Shown in pieces: positions 48,760-57,691 of a DNA stretch of 64,000 nucleotides (the first letter of the stretch is position 1; each line of letters starts with the position of its first letter). Both the position numbers and the translations under genes were made by a program. Origin of the DNA: DAIQNV01 sp038748775 (lineage in GTDB: Bacteria; Planctomycetota; Phycisphaerae; Phycisphaerales; UBA1924); the NCBI GenBank assembly GCA_038748775.1, contig JBCDIT010000004.1, positions 124,001 to 188,000 of the forward strand, given 5' to 3'. Below the pieces are notes generated by a model. The model saw only the letters and a list, made by a program, of their open reading frames with translations. It searched no databases and had not been told where the DNA came from.

Positions 48760-49524
48760 ATGCAACTCGACCAAGCACTTATCGCCAAGCATCTCGACCG
48801 GCATCCATACCCGCTTCTCTTTGTCACGATGAGCGGGGCGCATCTCTACGGGTTCCCGTCGATCGACTACGACTACGACCTCCGAGGATGCCACGTCACG
48901 CCCGCCGACGACATGCTTCGCCTCGCCCCGCCCCGCGAGACGTACGACACACTCGATCGCGACAAGCCGATCGAGATGGACTTGGTGACCCACGACGCCC
49001 GCAAGTTCTTCCTGATGCTGCTCAAGAAGAACGGGTACGTCCTCGAGCAGATCTGCTCGCCCATCGTGATCCACGAGACACCCGGGTACCGAGAGCTGCT
49101 CGAGCTCGCACCCAAGTGCCTGACCCGTCATCATCACTATCACTTCGACAGCTTCGCCAAGAGCCAGTGGGAGAGCGTGGCCGGGCCCGACAACGGGACG
49201 GTGAAGGGCCTGCTCTACACCTACCGGCCGCTCATGGCGGGCATCCACCTGATGCGTGAGCGCAAGGTGCAGTCGAACATCGTCGAGCTCAACAAAGGCT
49301 TTGGGTTTTCGTTTATCGACGAGCTGGTCGAGCGGAAGGTGACCGGGGCAGAGAGGCAAGAGATCGGAAGTGCCGACATGGAGTTCCATCGTGAGCAATT
49401 CGAGAAGCTCAGGGCGGAGCTGAACGAGGCGAGCGAGGCGTCGGGCTTGCCCGATACGCCTTCGAGAGAATTGAAGCAGGCGTTGGACGACTTACTGATT
49501 CGATTGAGAAATGGCACCGCTTGA
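48760..49524 (+). CDS. nucleotidyltransferase-fold protein of the RlaP/YcgL-like group
   Basis: The 254-residue protein has SGAHLYGFPSIDYDYDLRGC with the GSxxYG...DxD pattern of the nucleotidyltransferase family (Asp residues in DYDYD), and the later KFFLMLLKKNGYVLEQICSP segment typical of the predicted nucleotidyltransferases of the RlaP group. Members modify RNA or nucleotides in a metal-dependent reaction; a specific substrate is not known. The ATG at 48760 begins MQLDQALIAKHL; in-frame codons upstream lack a better start. Confidence 0.78.
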   Translation: MQLDQALIAKHLDRHPYPLLFVTMSGAHLYGFPSIDYDYDLRGCHVTPADDMLRLAPPRETYDTLDRDKPIEMDLVTHDARKFFLMLLKKNGYVLEQICSPIVIHETPGYRELLELAPKCLTRHHHYHFDSFAKSQWESVAGPDNGTVKGLLYTYRPLMAGIHLMRERKVQSNIVELNKGFGFSFIDELVERKVTGAERQEIGSADMEFHREQFEKLRAELNEASEASGLPDTPSRELKQALDDLLIRLRNGTA

Positions 49525-49554
49525 GGCTGCTAACGCGGGGCTCAGGGTGAGTCG

Positions 49555-50142
49555 TTACCAATTCTGCCGGAGGCTTGGGGCATCCTCGATCAAGAATTCG
49601 TCAGCGACTTTGGGTTTTCCGTGGTAGCCGTACCCCGAGCTGAATAGATAACCCAATACCGCCGGAGCTCGATACGGGTTGAGCCGGGGCTCTGAGTCAA
49701 GCCATTCTGGTAGGAGGCGTCGCTTTGTCTTGTGTGAATCCGCTCTTTCTCTCCGCGTGATCACAACCAAAGTCCCCTCCGGGTGGTCTTGAAGCGAGAA
49801 GTCCATTCGACTCCAACTAAACGGGATTGAGAGTTCTGGTCGGTCCCAGCGAGTCGGTGATTGTTCTTCAAAACCGAACTCCTCGACGGGCCGCCAGAGG
49901 GTGATTTTGGCGTACTTCGGATTGCCTTGGCTAGAGACTCCTTTGAAAGTCGTGCCTGCAGAAATCGGACCGTCATCGATCTGCTTAAAGGAGGAGGCGA
50001 GGTTTACGAATGTCGGGGGGTCATTCCTCGTGAGAAATCGAGTGAGATAGTCCCAAATATCTTCTCGTGACTCGTCGGTGTATAGCCGAGTCGCTGTGGC
50101 TGCGCTGTATACCTTGGTTTCGGGTGCTGAGGTCGTCGTCAT
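49555..50142 (-). CDS. hypothetical protein, SRPBCC-like, lower GC than neighbours
   Basis: The 195-residue protein contains YLTRFLTRNDPPTFVNLASS, GTTFKGVSSQGNPKYAKITL and PEGTLVVITRRERADSHKTK, a strand pattern consistent with a polyketide-cyclase/SRPBCC-like fold. That fold is a weak inference. Base composition is visibly less GC-rich than the surrounding genes and codon usage differs (AAG/TTG-rich stretches), consistent with recent acquisition. It is convergent with the nucleotidyltransferase gene, with 30 bases between. Immediately beyond lie gene fragments. Confidence 0.65.
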   Translation of the reverse strand: MTTTSAPETKVYSAATATRLYTDESREDIWDYLTRFLTRNDPPTFVNLASSFKQIDDGPISAGTTFKGVSSQGNPKYAKITLWRPVEEFGFEEQSPTRWDRPELSIPFSWSRMDFSLQDHPEGTLVVITRRERADSHKTKRRLLPEWLDSEPRLNPYRAPAVLGYLFSSGYGYHGKPKVADEFLIEDAPSLRQNW

Positions 50143-50189
50143 AAGCTCAGTCTAGTGCGATCGAATTGGTCCGGCGTCGCTTTCTCCGC

Positions 50190-50262
50190 CGGTACCGATC
50201 TACTGAGGTGCTCGGCCTCGCGGATCGTTTTCTGCAAGCCCCCAGGTGCTGGTCGCTCGGGT
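50190..50262 (-). pseudogene. degenerate duplicate of the 3' end of mqnE
   Basis: Read on the minus strand this segment encodes LQKTIREAEHLSRS and resembles the C-terminal LQKAIREAGYEPVE of the intact mqnE at 50603-51946. The DNA shares GCCTCGCGGATCG-TTTTCTG with positions near 50680-50700. Frame and length decay show it is a remnant, not a gene. Confidence 0.6.
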
Positions 50263-50337
50263 GTACGTATTTAGCCCATACTTGTGTTGTTGAGCCCCAT
50301 TTTTGGGGCGCTAATGTATACGAGTTAGCACCCCGCC

Positions 50338-50568
50338 GTGGATCCCGAAGGCGGGATGATCGGCTACAACGACGGGCATGTCGCGTACATCAAGGAGCCC
50401 GACTTCAGCGAGATCATCGGCGGTCTCCGCACCGAGGACGGGCAGCCGTTTGCCCCGCATGAGGACCCCAACACGCTCGAGACCGTCAACAGCATCGGCC
50501 TGCTGCTTGAAGCCACCGCAGAGCTCGAAGGCGCCCGAGAGCGATTCGAGCAAGCGCTCGAGGGGTAA
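50338..50568 (+). pseudogene. 3' remnant of a pseudopilin-like gene
   Basis: The frame encodes GGMIGYNDGHVAYIKEP followed by 55 residues ending ERFEQALEG. The DGH motif matches the C-terminal motif of the other pilin-like proteins in the window (WNDGHV, FFDGHV, FLDGHA). The 5' part with the prepilin leader and helix is absent, and in-frame stops lie just upstream. It could encode a 76-residue peptide but is most likely a decayed gene end. Convergent with mqnE. Confidence 0.7.
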
Positions 50569-50602
50569 CTCCGCCGTGATTCCGTGCGACTGAAGCTTCC
50601 GA

Positions 50603-51946
50603 CTACGACACCTGCCAACTCGTACCGTCACGCTCCACGCGCCGGTACAGTGTGTCCCGCTCCACCGGCTCATACCCCGCCTCGCGGATCGCTTTCTGAA
50701 GGTCCCAGACGCTCGTTTCTTGGTGCGTTGAGGATCCGCCGACCTTTGTGATGTCGTACCAAACCACCGTACCGTCGATGTCGTCGGCTCCAGCCTGCAT
50801 CATCACCTGCGCCATCGAGAGCGTCTGCATGATCCAGAACGCCTTGACATGTGGGAAGTTGTCGAGCATCAGCCGCGCGATCGCGATCGTGCGGTAGTTC
50901 TCGATCCCGTTGGGCCCGGGAAGGTGCTCCATCTCCGAGCCGTCGGGGAAGAAGGGAAGCGGGATGATCGTCTGGAAATACCCAGCGTCATTCTCCGCCA
51001 TGTCGGGCGTCGGCTGCGGAACTCCATCGCGCGTCAGCGTGATCACGGGCGCCGTGATCTCTGCTGTCGCCTGCAGGTCGGGCGTTACGGTCGACGCATC
51101 GCCCGGTACGCCCTCGTATCCGAGTCGAGCGAGGGCCTGATCCTGGGCGCGCCGGAGGATCTCCATGTGCACCAACCGTTCGCGCCGTTCATCGATGTGC
51201 CCGTACAGAATCGTCGCGTTGCTGTTGAGCCCGAGTTCATGCGCGACGAGGTGCACGTCGAGCCACTCGTCCGAGCGGATCTTGCCCTTGTACGCCTCGT
51301 CGTGGACGCGGTCGTCGAAGACCTCCGCGCCACCCCCGGGGATCGAGCCGAGCCCGGCGTCCTTGAGCTCTTGCAGAACGCTCCTGATGCCCGCCTTGCG
51401 GTCGTCGCGCTTGTAGCGCTTCGCGATCTTCGCGAGGTGCACGACCTCGACCGCTGTGAACGCCTTGACGTGCAGCGGGTCGCACCCGGTCTTGGCCGCG
51501 TGTTCGTCGGCGACGCGCCGGATCGTGCGCATCATCTCGGGGTAGTAGTCCCACGGCAGGTAGGGCTGCAGCCCGCCCACGATGTGCATCTCGGTCGCGC
51601 CGTTCTCGCACGCCTTGCGGGCCTCGGCCGCGACGTCGTCCATGTCGCGCGTGTACGCGCCGTCGTCGTCCTTCTTTCGGTAGAACTCGCAAAACTTGCA
51701 GCTCAACGCGCACACGTTCGAGTAGTTGAAGTGCCGGTTGATGTTGAAGTACCCGACGCCCGGGTGCAGGCGATCTCGCACGATGTTCGCAAGTTCGACC
51801 ACGCCCCACACGTCGGGGGTCTCGTACAGCGCCATCCCGTCGTCCAGGCTCAGCCGTTCGCCCGCCAGGACCTTGGCACGGATCGGGTCCAAACGGGGAT
51901 CGGTCCCGGGGAGTGAACTCGGAGTCGGCAGCGTTGCGGTCGTCAT
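50603..51946 (-). CDS. mqnE: aminodeoxyfutalosine synthase
   Basis: Radical-SAM protein (447 residues) with the iron-sulfur cluster motif CALSCKFC (Cys79, Cys83, Cys86) in RHFNYSNVCALSCKFCEFYR, HIVGGLQPYLPWDYYPEMMR and SIPGGGAEVFDDRVHDEAYK, signatures of MqnE. MqnE joins a chorismate-derived enolpyruvate to adenosine-derived radicals to make aminofutalosine, a committed early step of the futalosine menaquinone route. Other mqn genes are not in the window. The start is ATG 51944-51946; the ribosome binding site is unclear. Confidence 0.93.
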   Translation of the reverse strand: MTTATLPTPSSLPGTDPRLDPIRAKVLAGERLSLDDGMALYETPDVWGVVELANIVRDRLHPGVGYFNINRHFNYSNVCALSCKFCEFYRKKDDDGAYTRDMDDVAAEARKACENGATEMHIVGGLQPYLPWDYYPEMMRTIRRVADEHAAKTGCDPLHVKAFTAVEVVHLAKIAKRYKRDDRKAGIRSVLQELKDAGLGSIPGGGAEVFDDRVHDEAYKGKIRSDEWLDVHLVAHELGLNSNATILYGHIDERRERLVHMEILRRAQDQALARLGYEGVPGDASTVTPDLQATAEITAPVITLTRDGVPQPTPDMAENDAGYFQTIIPLPFFPDGSEMEHLPGPNGIENYRTIAIARLMLDNFPHVKAFWIMQTLSMAQVMMQAGADDIDGTVVWYDITKVGGSSTHQETSVWDLQKAIREAGYEPVERDTLYRRVERDGTSWQVS

Positions 51947-52037
51947 ACCCAAAGGGTAGGAATCGAACGCTGAGATTTCAAAGTTTATTGAAAATCCAAA
52001 ATGCGGTCCCCGTCGCCGGCCCGATTGGTTCTCGGGC

Positions 52038-52421
52038 TCAGGCCTGCCGTCGGGACAGATCGCGGCGTTCGTTGTACAACTCAAGCATCCGCATCCGCGA
52101 GGCCTCGTCTCCCGGGTCGAACGCGACCGCCAGCAGAAACCGGCCGAGCCCAAGGCGTTGCGTCCAAACCACTTTCGACGGAACGGGCAGAACGCCGTCC
52201 CCGGTCTCGATCAGCACCTGTCTCTGGGTGCCGGTTTTCGGCGGACGGCGATCGGTGACAACCCTCGCCCCCGTCGGGCACAGGTCGAGCACGCGGCCCA
52301 GGTTGCAGTACAGATTCGAACAGGTCACGCGAGGATGGCGCCTGGTGTCCCCAGTGCCCGACCGCTCCATCCCTCGGTTGTCGTGATCTCGTCGGAAAAG
52401 CATGGACAGACCCAAGGACAT
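52038..52421 (-). CDS. PilZ-domain protein
   Basis: Single small domain: RRHPRVTCSNLYCNLGRVLD with the RxxxR motif that contacts cyclic di-GMP, then LDLCPTGARVVTDRRP for the DxSxxG-like element (here DLCPTG) and a beta-barrel remainder. The deviation in the second motif makes c-di-GMP binding uncertain. The protein is 127 residues from ATG 52421; ATG at 52368-52370 is an alternative with the domain nearer the N-terminus. It is transcribed separately from mqnE. Confidence 0.75.
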   Translation of the reverse strand: MSLGLSMLFRRDHDNRGMERSGTGDTRRHPRVTCSNLYCNLGRVLDLCPTGARVVTDRRPPKTGTQRQVLIETGDGVLPVPSKVVWTQRLGLGRFLLAVAFDPGDEASRMRMLELYNERRDLSRRQA

Positions 52422-52513
52422 CTCTGTCCCGCACCATCGTCAGAGCGCCGCGCGTACGGGCGCGTCACGCCGGAGCGACAGATTGCCATGCGATTCGCGA
52501 GTTGGACGTCCGA

Positions 52514-53107
52514 TCAGCCCGAGACCTTGATTGCCCAGTTCGCCACGCGCTCGCCGAGCAAGGCCGCGGTATCGAGGTCCGCCTTCGGCGGCTGCACGTC
52601 CGCACCCTCGTCGGCGTTTGCCCTGGTCATCACGCCGGTGAACGAACCCATGCGGTTGAGGTCTTCGGGTGTTCCCTTGGACGTGTTGTACCCGGGGAGC
52701 GTCGCCAGGCCGATCCAGATCATGGCGTGCTGCATCCCGAAGTGGCAGAGGTCCTGAAGCGTGTTGAGCTTGTCTCCGCTCCACGAGGACGAGTTGGTAA
52801 AGCCCGCCGCCAGCTTGTCCTTCCAGGCGAGCGTGAACCACTTCCCGCTCGATGCTTCCATGAACGCCTTGAACCCAGCGCTCACGCTGCCCATGTACGT
52901 GGGGCAGCCGAAGATCATCGCGTCAGCTTCGTCGAGCGGTGCCCACTCCGGCCCGTACTGCTTGTCGGCGCCCGGGGGCTTCAGCGTGGTGGCGTCGATG
53001 ACGCTGACGTCGGTGCCGCTTACGCCCTCGGCGCCACGCGCCACGGCGTCCGCCACAGATTTGGTGTGCCCGTACCCGCTGTGGTAGATGATGATGACTT
53101 TGGCCAT
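52514..53107 (-). CDS. flavodoxin-like NAD(P)H-dependent FMN oxidoreductase (WrbA type)
   Basis: Flavodoxin fold with the FMN-phosphate loop HSGYGHTKSVADAVARGAEG, DADAMIFGCPTYMGSVSAGF and the C-terminal TALLGERVANWA segment. WrbA-type proteins reduce quinones by two electrons with NAD(P)H; the 197-residue length fits. GGAG is found upstream of the ATG at 53105-53107. Position beside quinone-related genes (mqnE) is suggestive only. Confidence 0.87.
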   Translation of the reverse strand: MAKVIIIYHSGYGHTKSVADAVARGAEGVSGTDVSVIDATTLKPPGADKQYGPEWAPLDEADAMIFGCPTYMGSVSAGFKAFMEASSGKWFTLAWKDKLAAGFTNSSSWSGDKLNTLQDLCHFGMQHAMIWIGLATLPGYNTSKGTPEDLNRMGSFTGVMTRANADEGADVQPPKADLDTAALLGERVANWAIKVSG

Positions 53108-53165
53108 GCTCGTGCTCCGTTCCCCCCCGGAGGTCTGAGAGGAGTCTAGAGCGAACGGGCCGCGC

Positions 53166-54302
53166 TCACCGACCGGCAATCGGTTTGCCCCGCGCGTCCA
53201 CCCGAATGATGAGGTAAGGGGGAACGCTCGCGTCGCGACCGTCGTTGAGCCCGGGCGACCGATGGAGCTGGTTGACGGTGGCGTAGATCAGCCCGTCGGG
53301 GCCTCCGCTGAGTCCGTCGGGCCAGTTGACGAGGACCGAATCGGAGAAGATCGGCTTGTAGGCGCGGTTGCGCCCGATGACGCCGATGCCTGAGTTCTCC
53401 AGATCGGTCACGTAGATGTTGTTCTGTTCATCGATCGTGATCCCGTCGGACACCGGCTTGGCCGAGTACCGCTCGACCCGCTGGGCGAGCGCCGAGTCCG
53501 AGAGGTCGGCGTTGCGCAGGTCGGCGGTCCGGATGCGGTAGAGCGAGCGACCGGTCATCGCGCCGAAGTAGACCCAGCGTCCGTCTTTGTCGATCGTGAT
53601 CGGGTTGATAGCAACGACGCGCGGCTGACCGTTCGCGTTGAGCGTCTCGCCTTCGATCACCAGGTTCGCCCCGCGCTCGCCGCTCACGACCGAGTCACCG
53701 AGGAGCACCGGGCGTGCGAGGCCGGTGCGCAGGTCGAGCACGACAAGCGAAGGCGTGCCCTCGAGAGCCGTGTTGGCGATGTAGACATGCTCGGTCTTGG
53801 GGTCGAGCACGAAGTCGTTCAAGAAGCTCTCGTCGATGCCCGGGAAGAAGATCGTGATGACGCGGTCGAGTTCGTTCTTCTTGGTGTTCCACACGATGAG
53901 CCTCGGTGACGATCCGCCGCGGAGCCCGTTGTCGAGCATCCACACGCGATCCTCATCGTCGGACATGATCCCCAGCACCGAGTCCATGCCGATCCCGTTG
54001 GGGCCGAGTTCCTCGGCCCACTCCGGATTCGGGAACGGACGCAGAACACCCGTCTCCGGGTCGACCTCAGCGACGCGCCACGTCGGCTCGAAGAACTGGT
54101 GCAGGCTCACGATGACGCGGCCCTTCCGCGTGACCGTGATGTTCCCCGGGGCCATATCGGTCTTCGCGAAGATGTCGTAGCCGCGTTCTTTGCGGTCAAG
54201 TTCGGCGTTCGTGGCACACCCACCGAGGGTCGGGACCATCGCGACGATGAGCACAAGCAGGCCGGCGAGCCATCCATTGGCTCGATACGCATTCAATGTC
54301 AT
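53166..54302 (-). CDS. lipoprotein of the major royal jelly/Yellow-type beta-propeller family
   Basis: A 378-residue protein with an N-terminal lipobox (LGGCATN), so anchored in a membrane. The propeller body has repeats such as DDEDRVWMLDNGLRGGSSPR, DFVLDPKTEHVYIANTALEG, NPITIDKDGRWVYFGAMTGR and DEQNNIYVTDLENSGIGVIG, characteristic of the MRJP/Yellow family. Members bind or modify small molecules (e.g. dopachrome-related activity in eukaryotes); bacterial roles are unclear. GGAG lies before the ATG at 54300-54302. Confidence 0.85.
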   Translation of the reverse strand: MTLNAYRANGWLAGLLVLIVAMVPTLGGCATNAELDRKERGYDIFAKTDMAPGNITVTRKGRVIVSLHQFFEPTWRVAEVDPETGVLRPFPNPEWAEELGPNGIGMDSVLGIMSDDEDRVWMLDNGLRGGSSPRLIVWNTKKNELDRVITIFFPGIDESFLNDFVLDPKTEHVYIANTALEGTPSLVVLDLRTGLARPVLLGDSVVSGERGANLVIEGETLNANGQPRVVAINPITIDKDGRWVYFGAMTGRSLYRIRTADLRNADLSDSALAQRVERYSAKPVSDGITIDEQNNIYVTDLENSGIGVIGRNRAYKPIFSDSVLVNWPDGLSGGPDGLIYATVNQLHRSPGLNDGRDASVPPYLIIRVDARGKPIAGR

Positions 54303-54462
54303 AAAACAGCTCCGTTTTCCCCTGTTCCGGTGGCGGCCCGGTGGGGGTAACGCGGCGTGTGGTGGGGGCGTGGCGTCCGCGCACGCCTCAGCACTCGACT
54401 GTACTCCGAAAGCGACGTTGGAGGTGCACACTCTCGCGCTTCGTCTCAGGATTTGCGCCGCT

Positions 54463-56328
54463 TCAACTGAACTCGAGCGCTCGCTGGTAACGGTGCATGA
54501 CCTTTGCCCGCGTCACCAGGGCTCGCGGTACGCCGATTGGATGGGCCCCGGTCGGTTCACCGACCAGGCAAAGCCCGGCAACGTCGTGCCGGCTGAACTT
54601 GTCCATCACGCGATCGAGCGTGTCGTGACTCCGGATCGTGGGCAGATCCGTCCGCATGACCTCGGCGACCAAGAGCAACGGGATGGCCTCGCGATCGATC
54701 AACGCGGCCCGCATGTCGGCACCGGTCACCATGCCCAAGTAGCCCCCGGCATCGTCTACGACCACAAAGTCGGGGACGTTGTGGTTGGCGTGCAGCGTGA
54801 TCAGTTTCGCCAGCGGGTCCGACGCGTACACCGGCTCATCAGGGATCGGCGTTGGTTCGACGTCCGAGACCCGGAGCCGCCTGAGCAGCGTCAGGTCTTT
54901 CGCCGCCCCGACCAGAACGCCCTCGCGGCGCAGCTTGTACGTGTAGACCGAGTCGCGTTCGACCAACTGCGACACAATCGTCGCGACGACCGCCGCCAGC
55001 ATGATCGGCAGCAGGACGTACACGTTCTGGGTGAGCTCGAAGAGGATCAGGATCGCCGTGAGCGGAGCGTGCGTCGAGCCGGCGACCACGGCGGCCATGC
55101 CCACGAGGGCGTACGCGGCGGGCGAGCCGGTGTCTGGGATCAGCCCGAGCCTTGAAAGCGCCTCGCCCAAGACCGCGCCCGTGACCGCGCCCAAGAACAG
55201 ACTGGGCGCGAACACGCCGCCCGATGCTCCCGAGCCGAGCGTCAGGCAGGTCGCGAACGCCTTGGCGACGACGAGCGCCGCGAGCAGCCAGAGCTCGGTC
55301 GAGATCGGTGCGTGCACAACGTCGAGCCCCGAAACCCCGTAGCTCGCCGGGTCGAGCAGATGCCGGATGGTCGCGTATCCGTTCCCGAAGAACGGCGGGG
55401 ACGCCGTCTCGGGCCCGCCGGCGGCGCGCTCGACGAGGAGGAACGCGATGCCCAGCAGACCGAGGAGGAACGCCCCGACGACCGGCTTGACGATCGCGTG
55501 CACCTTGACGTGCTGGGCGAACCAGTCCTCCGAGGCGTGGAGCAGGAAGTTGAACCCGACGGCGACCAACCCGCAGACCACGCCCAGCACGACGTAGCTG
55601 GGCAGTTCCGCGAGTGTGAACTCGTAGCCAGCGAGCGTTTGACCCGCGGCGAAAATCGCGACGTTCTCGCCGGTGAGAGCGTGCGTGAGCGCCGCGCTGA
55701 AGACCGACGCGACCACGATCGGGCTAAACGTGCGCACCGAGAAGTCGCGCAGCAAGATCTCGAGCACAAAGAACACGCCCGCGATCGGGGCATTGAAGAT
55801 GCTCGCGATCCCCGCGGCGGCTCCGCACCCAACCAGCGTCCGGAGCTGCTCGCGTGAGATGTTGAGCTTCTGCCCCAAGAACGAGCCGGCAACGGCCCCG
55901 ATCTGGACGATCGGACCTTCGGTGCCCGCCGATCCTCCCGAGCCGACGGTGCAGATGCTCGCAAAGATCTTCACGATCCCGACGCGGAGCGGGATCTCGC
56001 CGTCGCGCTGGATGATCGCCTTCATCACCTGGGGCACCCCGTGCCCCTTGGCTTCCGAGGCCCATTTCCAGACGAGCAGACCGCTGAGCAGGGCCCCGAC
56101 CATCGGGATAAGGGGCAGCAACCAGAGCCCGGCCGAGGCCTCGAACTGCTCGCGGAGGACCTCGACCTCGTGCTCGACCCAGTGCAGCAGCTTCGCGAAA
56201 CCGATCGCCCCGAGGGCCGTGATCGAGCCGATCCCGGCGCCCGCCGCGATGAGGAACCACTCGCGCTCGAAACCGAGCGCCGACATCGCGGTGTTCACGC
56301 GTTGAGATAAAGAGGTATCGCTGCTCAC
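54463..56328 (-). CDS. ClC-type chloride channel/transporter with two CBS domains
   Basis: The 621-residue protein carries the ClC selectivity signatures VGSGGSAGTEGPIVQIG and LTLGSGASGGVFAPSLFLGA, with about ten helices, then two C-terminal CBS domains: VYASDPLAKLITLHANHNVPDFVVVD and VMRTDLPTIRSHDTLDRVMD. ClC proteins conduct or exchange chloride (some other anions) for protons; CBS domains bind adenine nucleotides and regulate. The position of the external gating Glu after GTEGP is present, which suggests exchanger activity as in E. coli ClC-ec1. Confidence 0.92.
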   Translation of the reverse strand: MSSDTSLSQRVNTAMSALGFEREWFLIAAGAGIGSITALGAIGFAKLLHWVEHEVEVLREQFEASAGLWLLPLIPMVGALLSGLLVWKWASEAKGHGVPQVMKAIIQRDGEIPLRVGIVKIFASICTVGSGGSAGTEGPIVQIGAVAGSFLGQKLNISREQLRTLVGCGAAAGIASIFNAPIAGVFFVLEILLRDFSVRTFSPIVVASVFSAALTHALTGENVAIFAAGQTLAGYEFTLAELPSYVVLGVVCGLVAVGFNFLLHASEDWFAQHVKVHAIVKPVVGAFLLGLLGIAFLLVERAAGGPETASPPFFGNGYATIRHLLDPASYGVSGLDVVHAPISTELWLLAALVVAKAFATCLTLGSGASGGVFAPSLFLGAVTGAVLGEALSRLGLIPDTGSPAAYALVGMAAVVAGSTHAPLTAILILFELTQNVYVLLPIMLAAVVATIVSQLVERDSVYTYKLRREGVLVGAAKDLTLLRRLRVSDVEPTPIPDEPVYASDPLAKLITLHANHNVPDFVVVDDAGGYLGMVTGADMRAALIDREAIPLLLVAEVMRTDLPTIRSHDTLDRVMDKFSRHDVAGLCLVGEPTGAHPIGVPRALVTRAKVMHRYQRALEFS

Positions 56329-56391
56329 GCCACCGTCCGGTCAGGGGATCGGCGGCACTCTAACGCGCTCGGGCCTCGGGGCGAAGCCCGA

Positions 56392-57447
56392 TCAGTCGTC
56401 GTCGCGCGTCGGGACGTTCACGAACCGGCGGCGGGGGACGTCGATGGACGTCGAATCCGTGTCCGTTTCGGGCGTCGTTGCGGGTCGGCGGTTCGCCTGA
56501 CCGGGTCGGGTCGAGAAGCGGAAGGGCTGGATCACCGGGGCCACCGGGGCCGTGGTCACGGCGGCGGTATTGGGCGTTGCCGCGGCGGTCGGGGTGCCGG
56601 GCTGGTCCAGCGCGGAGGCCGGATTTGTGAACTGCGAGATCGTGCTCACCGGGGGGGGCGAGGCCGGGGCCGAGGCCGTGATGGGAGCGAGGTTCGGGCT
56701 GGCGGGCGTCGCCTGCGCGATCGGGGCGGTCGTGAGGGGGGTGCCGGCGAGCACGCTGGACTGGTTCGGGTGCTGGCCGAGCCAGTCGATCTGCCCGGTC
56801 GCGATGTCGTAGATCGCGCCGGTCACGATCACCTGGCCCGACCGGGCCGCCTGAGCGACGATCGGGCTCCGGGTGATCAACCGCTCGATCTGAGCGTAGA
56901 CGTTCAGCCTGACCGCTTCGTCGTTCGCCGCGAGTCCGGTCCCATGGCTCGCCCGGGCTTCTTGCACCGACGGGGCGATGCGATCGATCATCGGACGCAA
57001 AGAGCCGGCGATACCCGACGGGTTGGCGGCGGCACGGATCGCGCCGCATCCCCTGTGCCCGAGTACCACAACAACCGGGGTCGACAGTTCGCTCACGGCG
57101 TACTCGATCGACCCGGTGGTGTCGGGGCCAACGAGGTTGCCGAAGACGCGGATGGTGAAGATGTCACCGATGCCGCGGTCGAACAGACGCTCGACCGGCA
57201 CGCGGGAATCGGCGCATGCCAGGACGGTCGCGATGGGCCTCTCGGCGCCGGCCGTGTCGGCGAGGCGCGTGAGTTGGGTGTTGCGGTGCTCGGGGCGTCC
57301 CTGGGCAAAGCGGAGGTTGCCGGCGGAGAGCAGGTCGATCGCGTCGTGCGGGCTAAACCCCGGGACGGCCCCGGGGCCGGCGGCGGTGGGGGCGTTGCCT
57401 GCGAGGGCGACAGCGACGATTCCGGCGAGGGTCTTCAGCGTGCTCAT
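56392..57447 (-). CDS. exported beta-class carbonic anhydrase with Pro/Ala-rich tail
   Basis: A signal peptide precedes a beta-carbonic anhydrase domain: zinc ligands Cys78, His131 and Cys134 with the Asp80-Arg pair (LACADSRVP and VVLGHRGCGAI). It would hydrate CO2 to bicarbonate in the cell envelope. The final 130 residues are a Pro/Ala/Thr-rich low-complexity region (TPLTTAPIAQATPASPNLAP) ending in basic residues, absent from normal members. GGAG is found upstream of the ATG at 57445-57447. Confidence 0.9.
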   Translation of the reverse strand: MSTLKTLAGIVAVALAGNAPTAAGPGAVPGFSPHDAIDLLSAGNLRFAQGRPEHRNTQLTRLADTAGAERPIATVLACADSRVPVERLFDRGIGDIFTIRVFGNLVGPDTTGSIEYAVSELSTPVVVVLGHRGCGAIRAAANPSGIAGSLRPMIDRIAPSVQEARASHGTGLAANDEAVRLNVYAQIERLITRSPIVAQAARSGQVIVTGAIYDIATGQIDWLGQHPNQSSVLAGTPLTTAPIAQATPASPNLAPITASAPASPPPVSTISQFTNPASALDQPGTPTAAATPNTAAVTTAPVAPVIQPFRFSTRPGQANRRPATTPETDTDSTSIDVPRRRFVNVPTRDDD

Positions 57448-57691
57448 CTTCAGCTCCGAGGCGTGTTGCTCGTCGGGGACTCGCGTCCTCCGCTTCGGGC
57501 ATCGGGCGACTGCGTGTTCGGATCGACCGGGAACCATGCAACAGCGTTGAAGCGAAGCGATTGCACCTCGCAGGGCGGCGAGCCCTTACTTCGAGTGGGA
57601 GGTTGAACAGGCGTTCTCGGACCGCGGCCAGCCACCGGGAGTAGGGCACCGGGCACCGGGAAGGAGAGTGCGAGGTCGACGGACCGCACGA

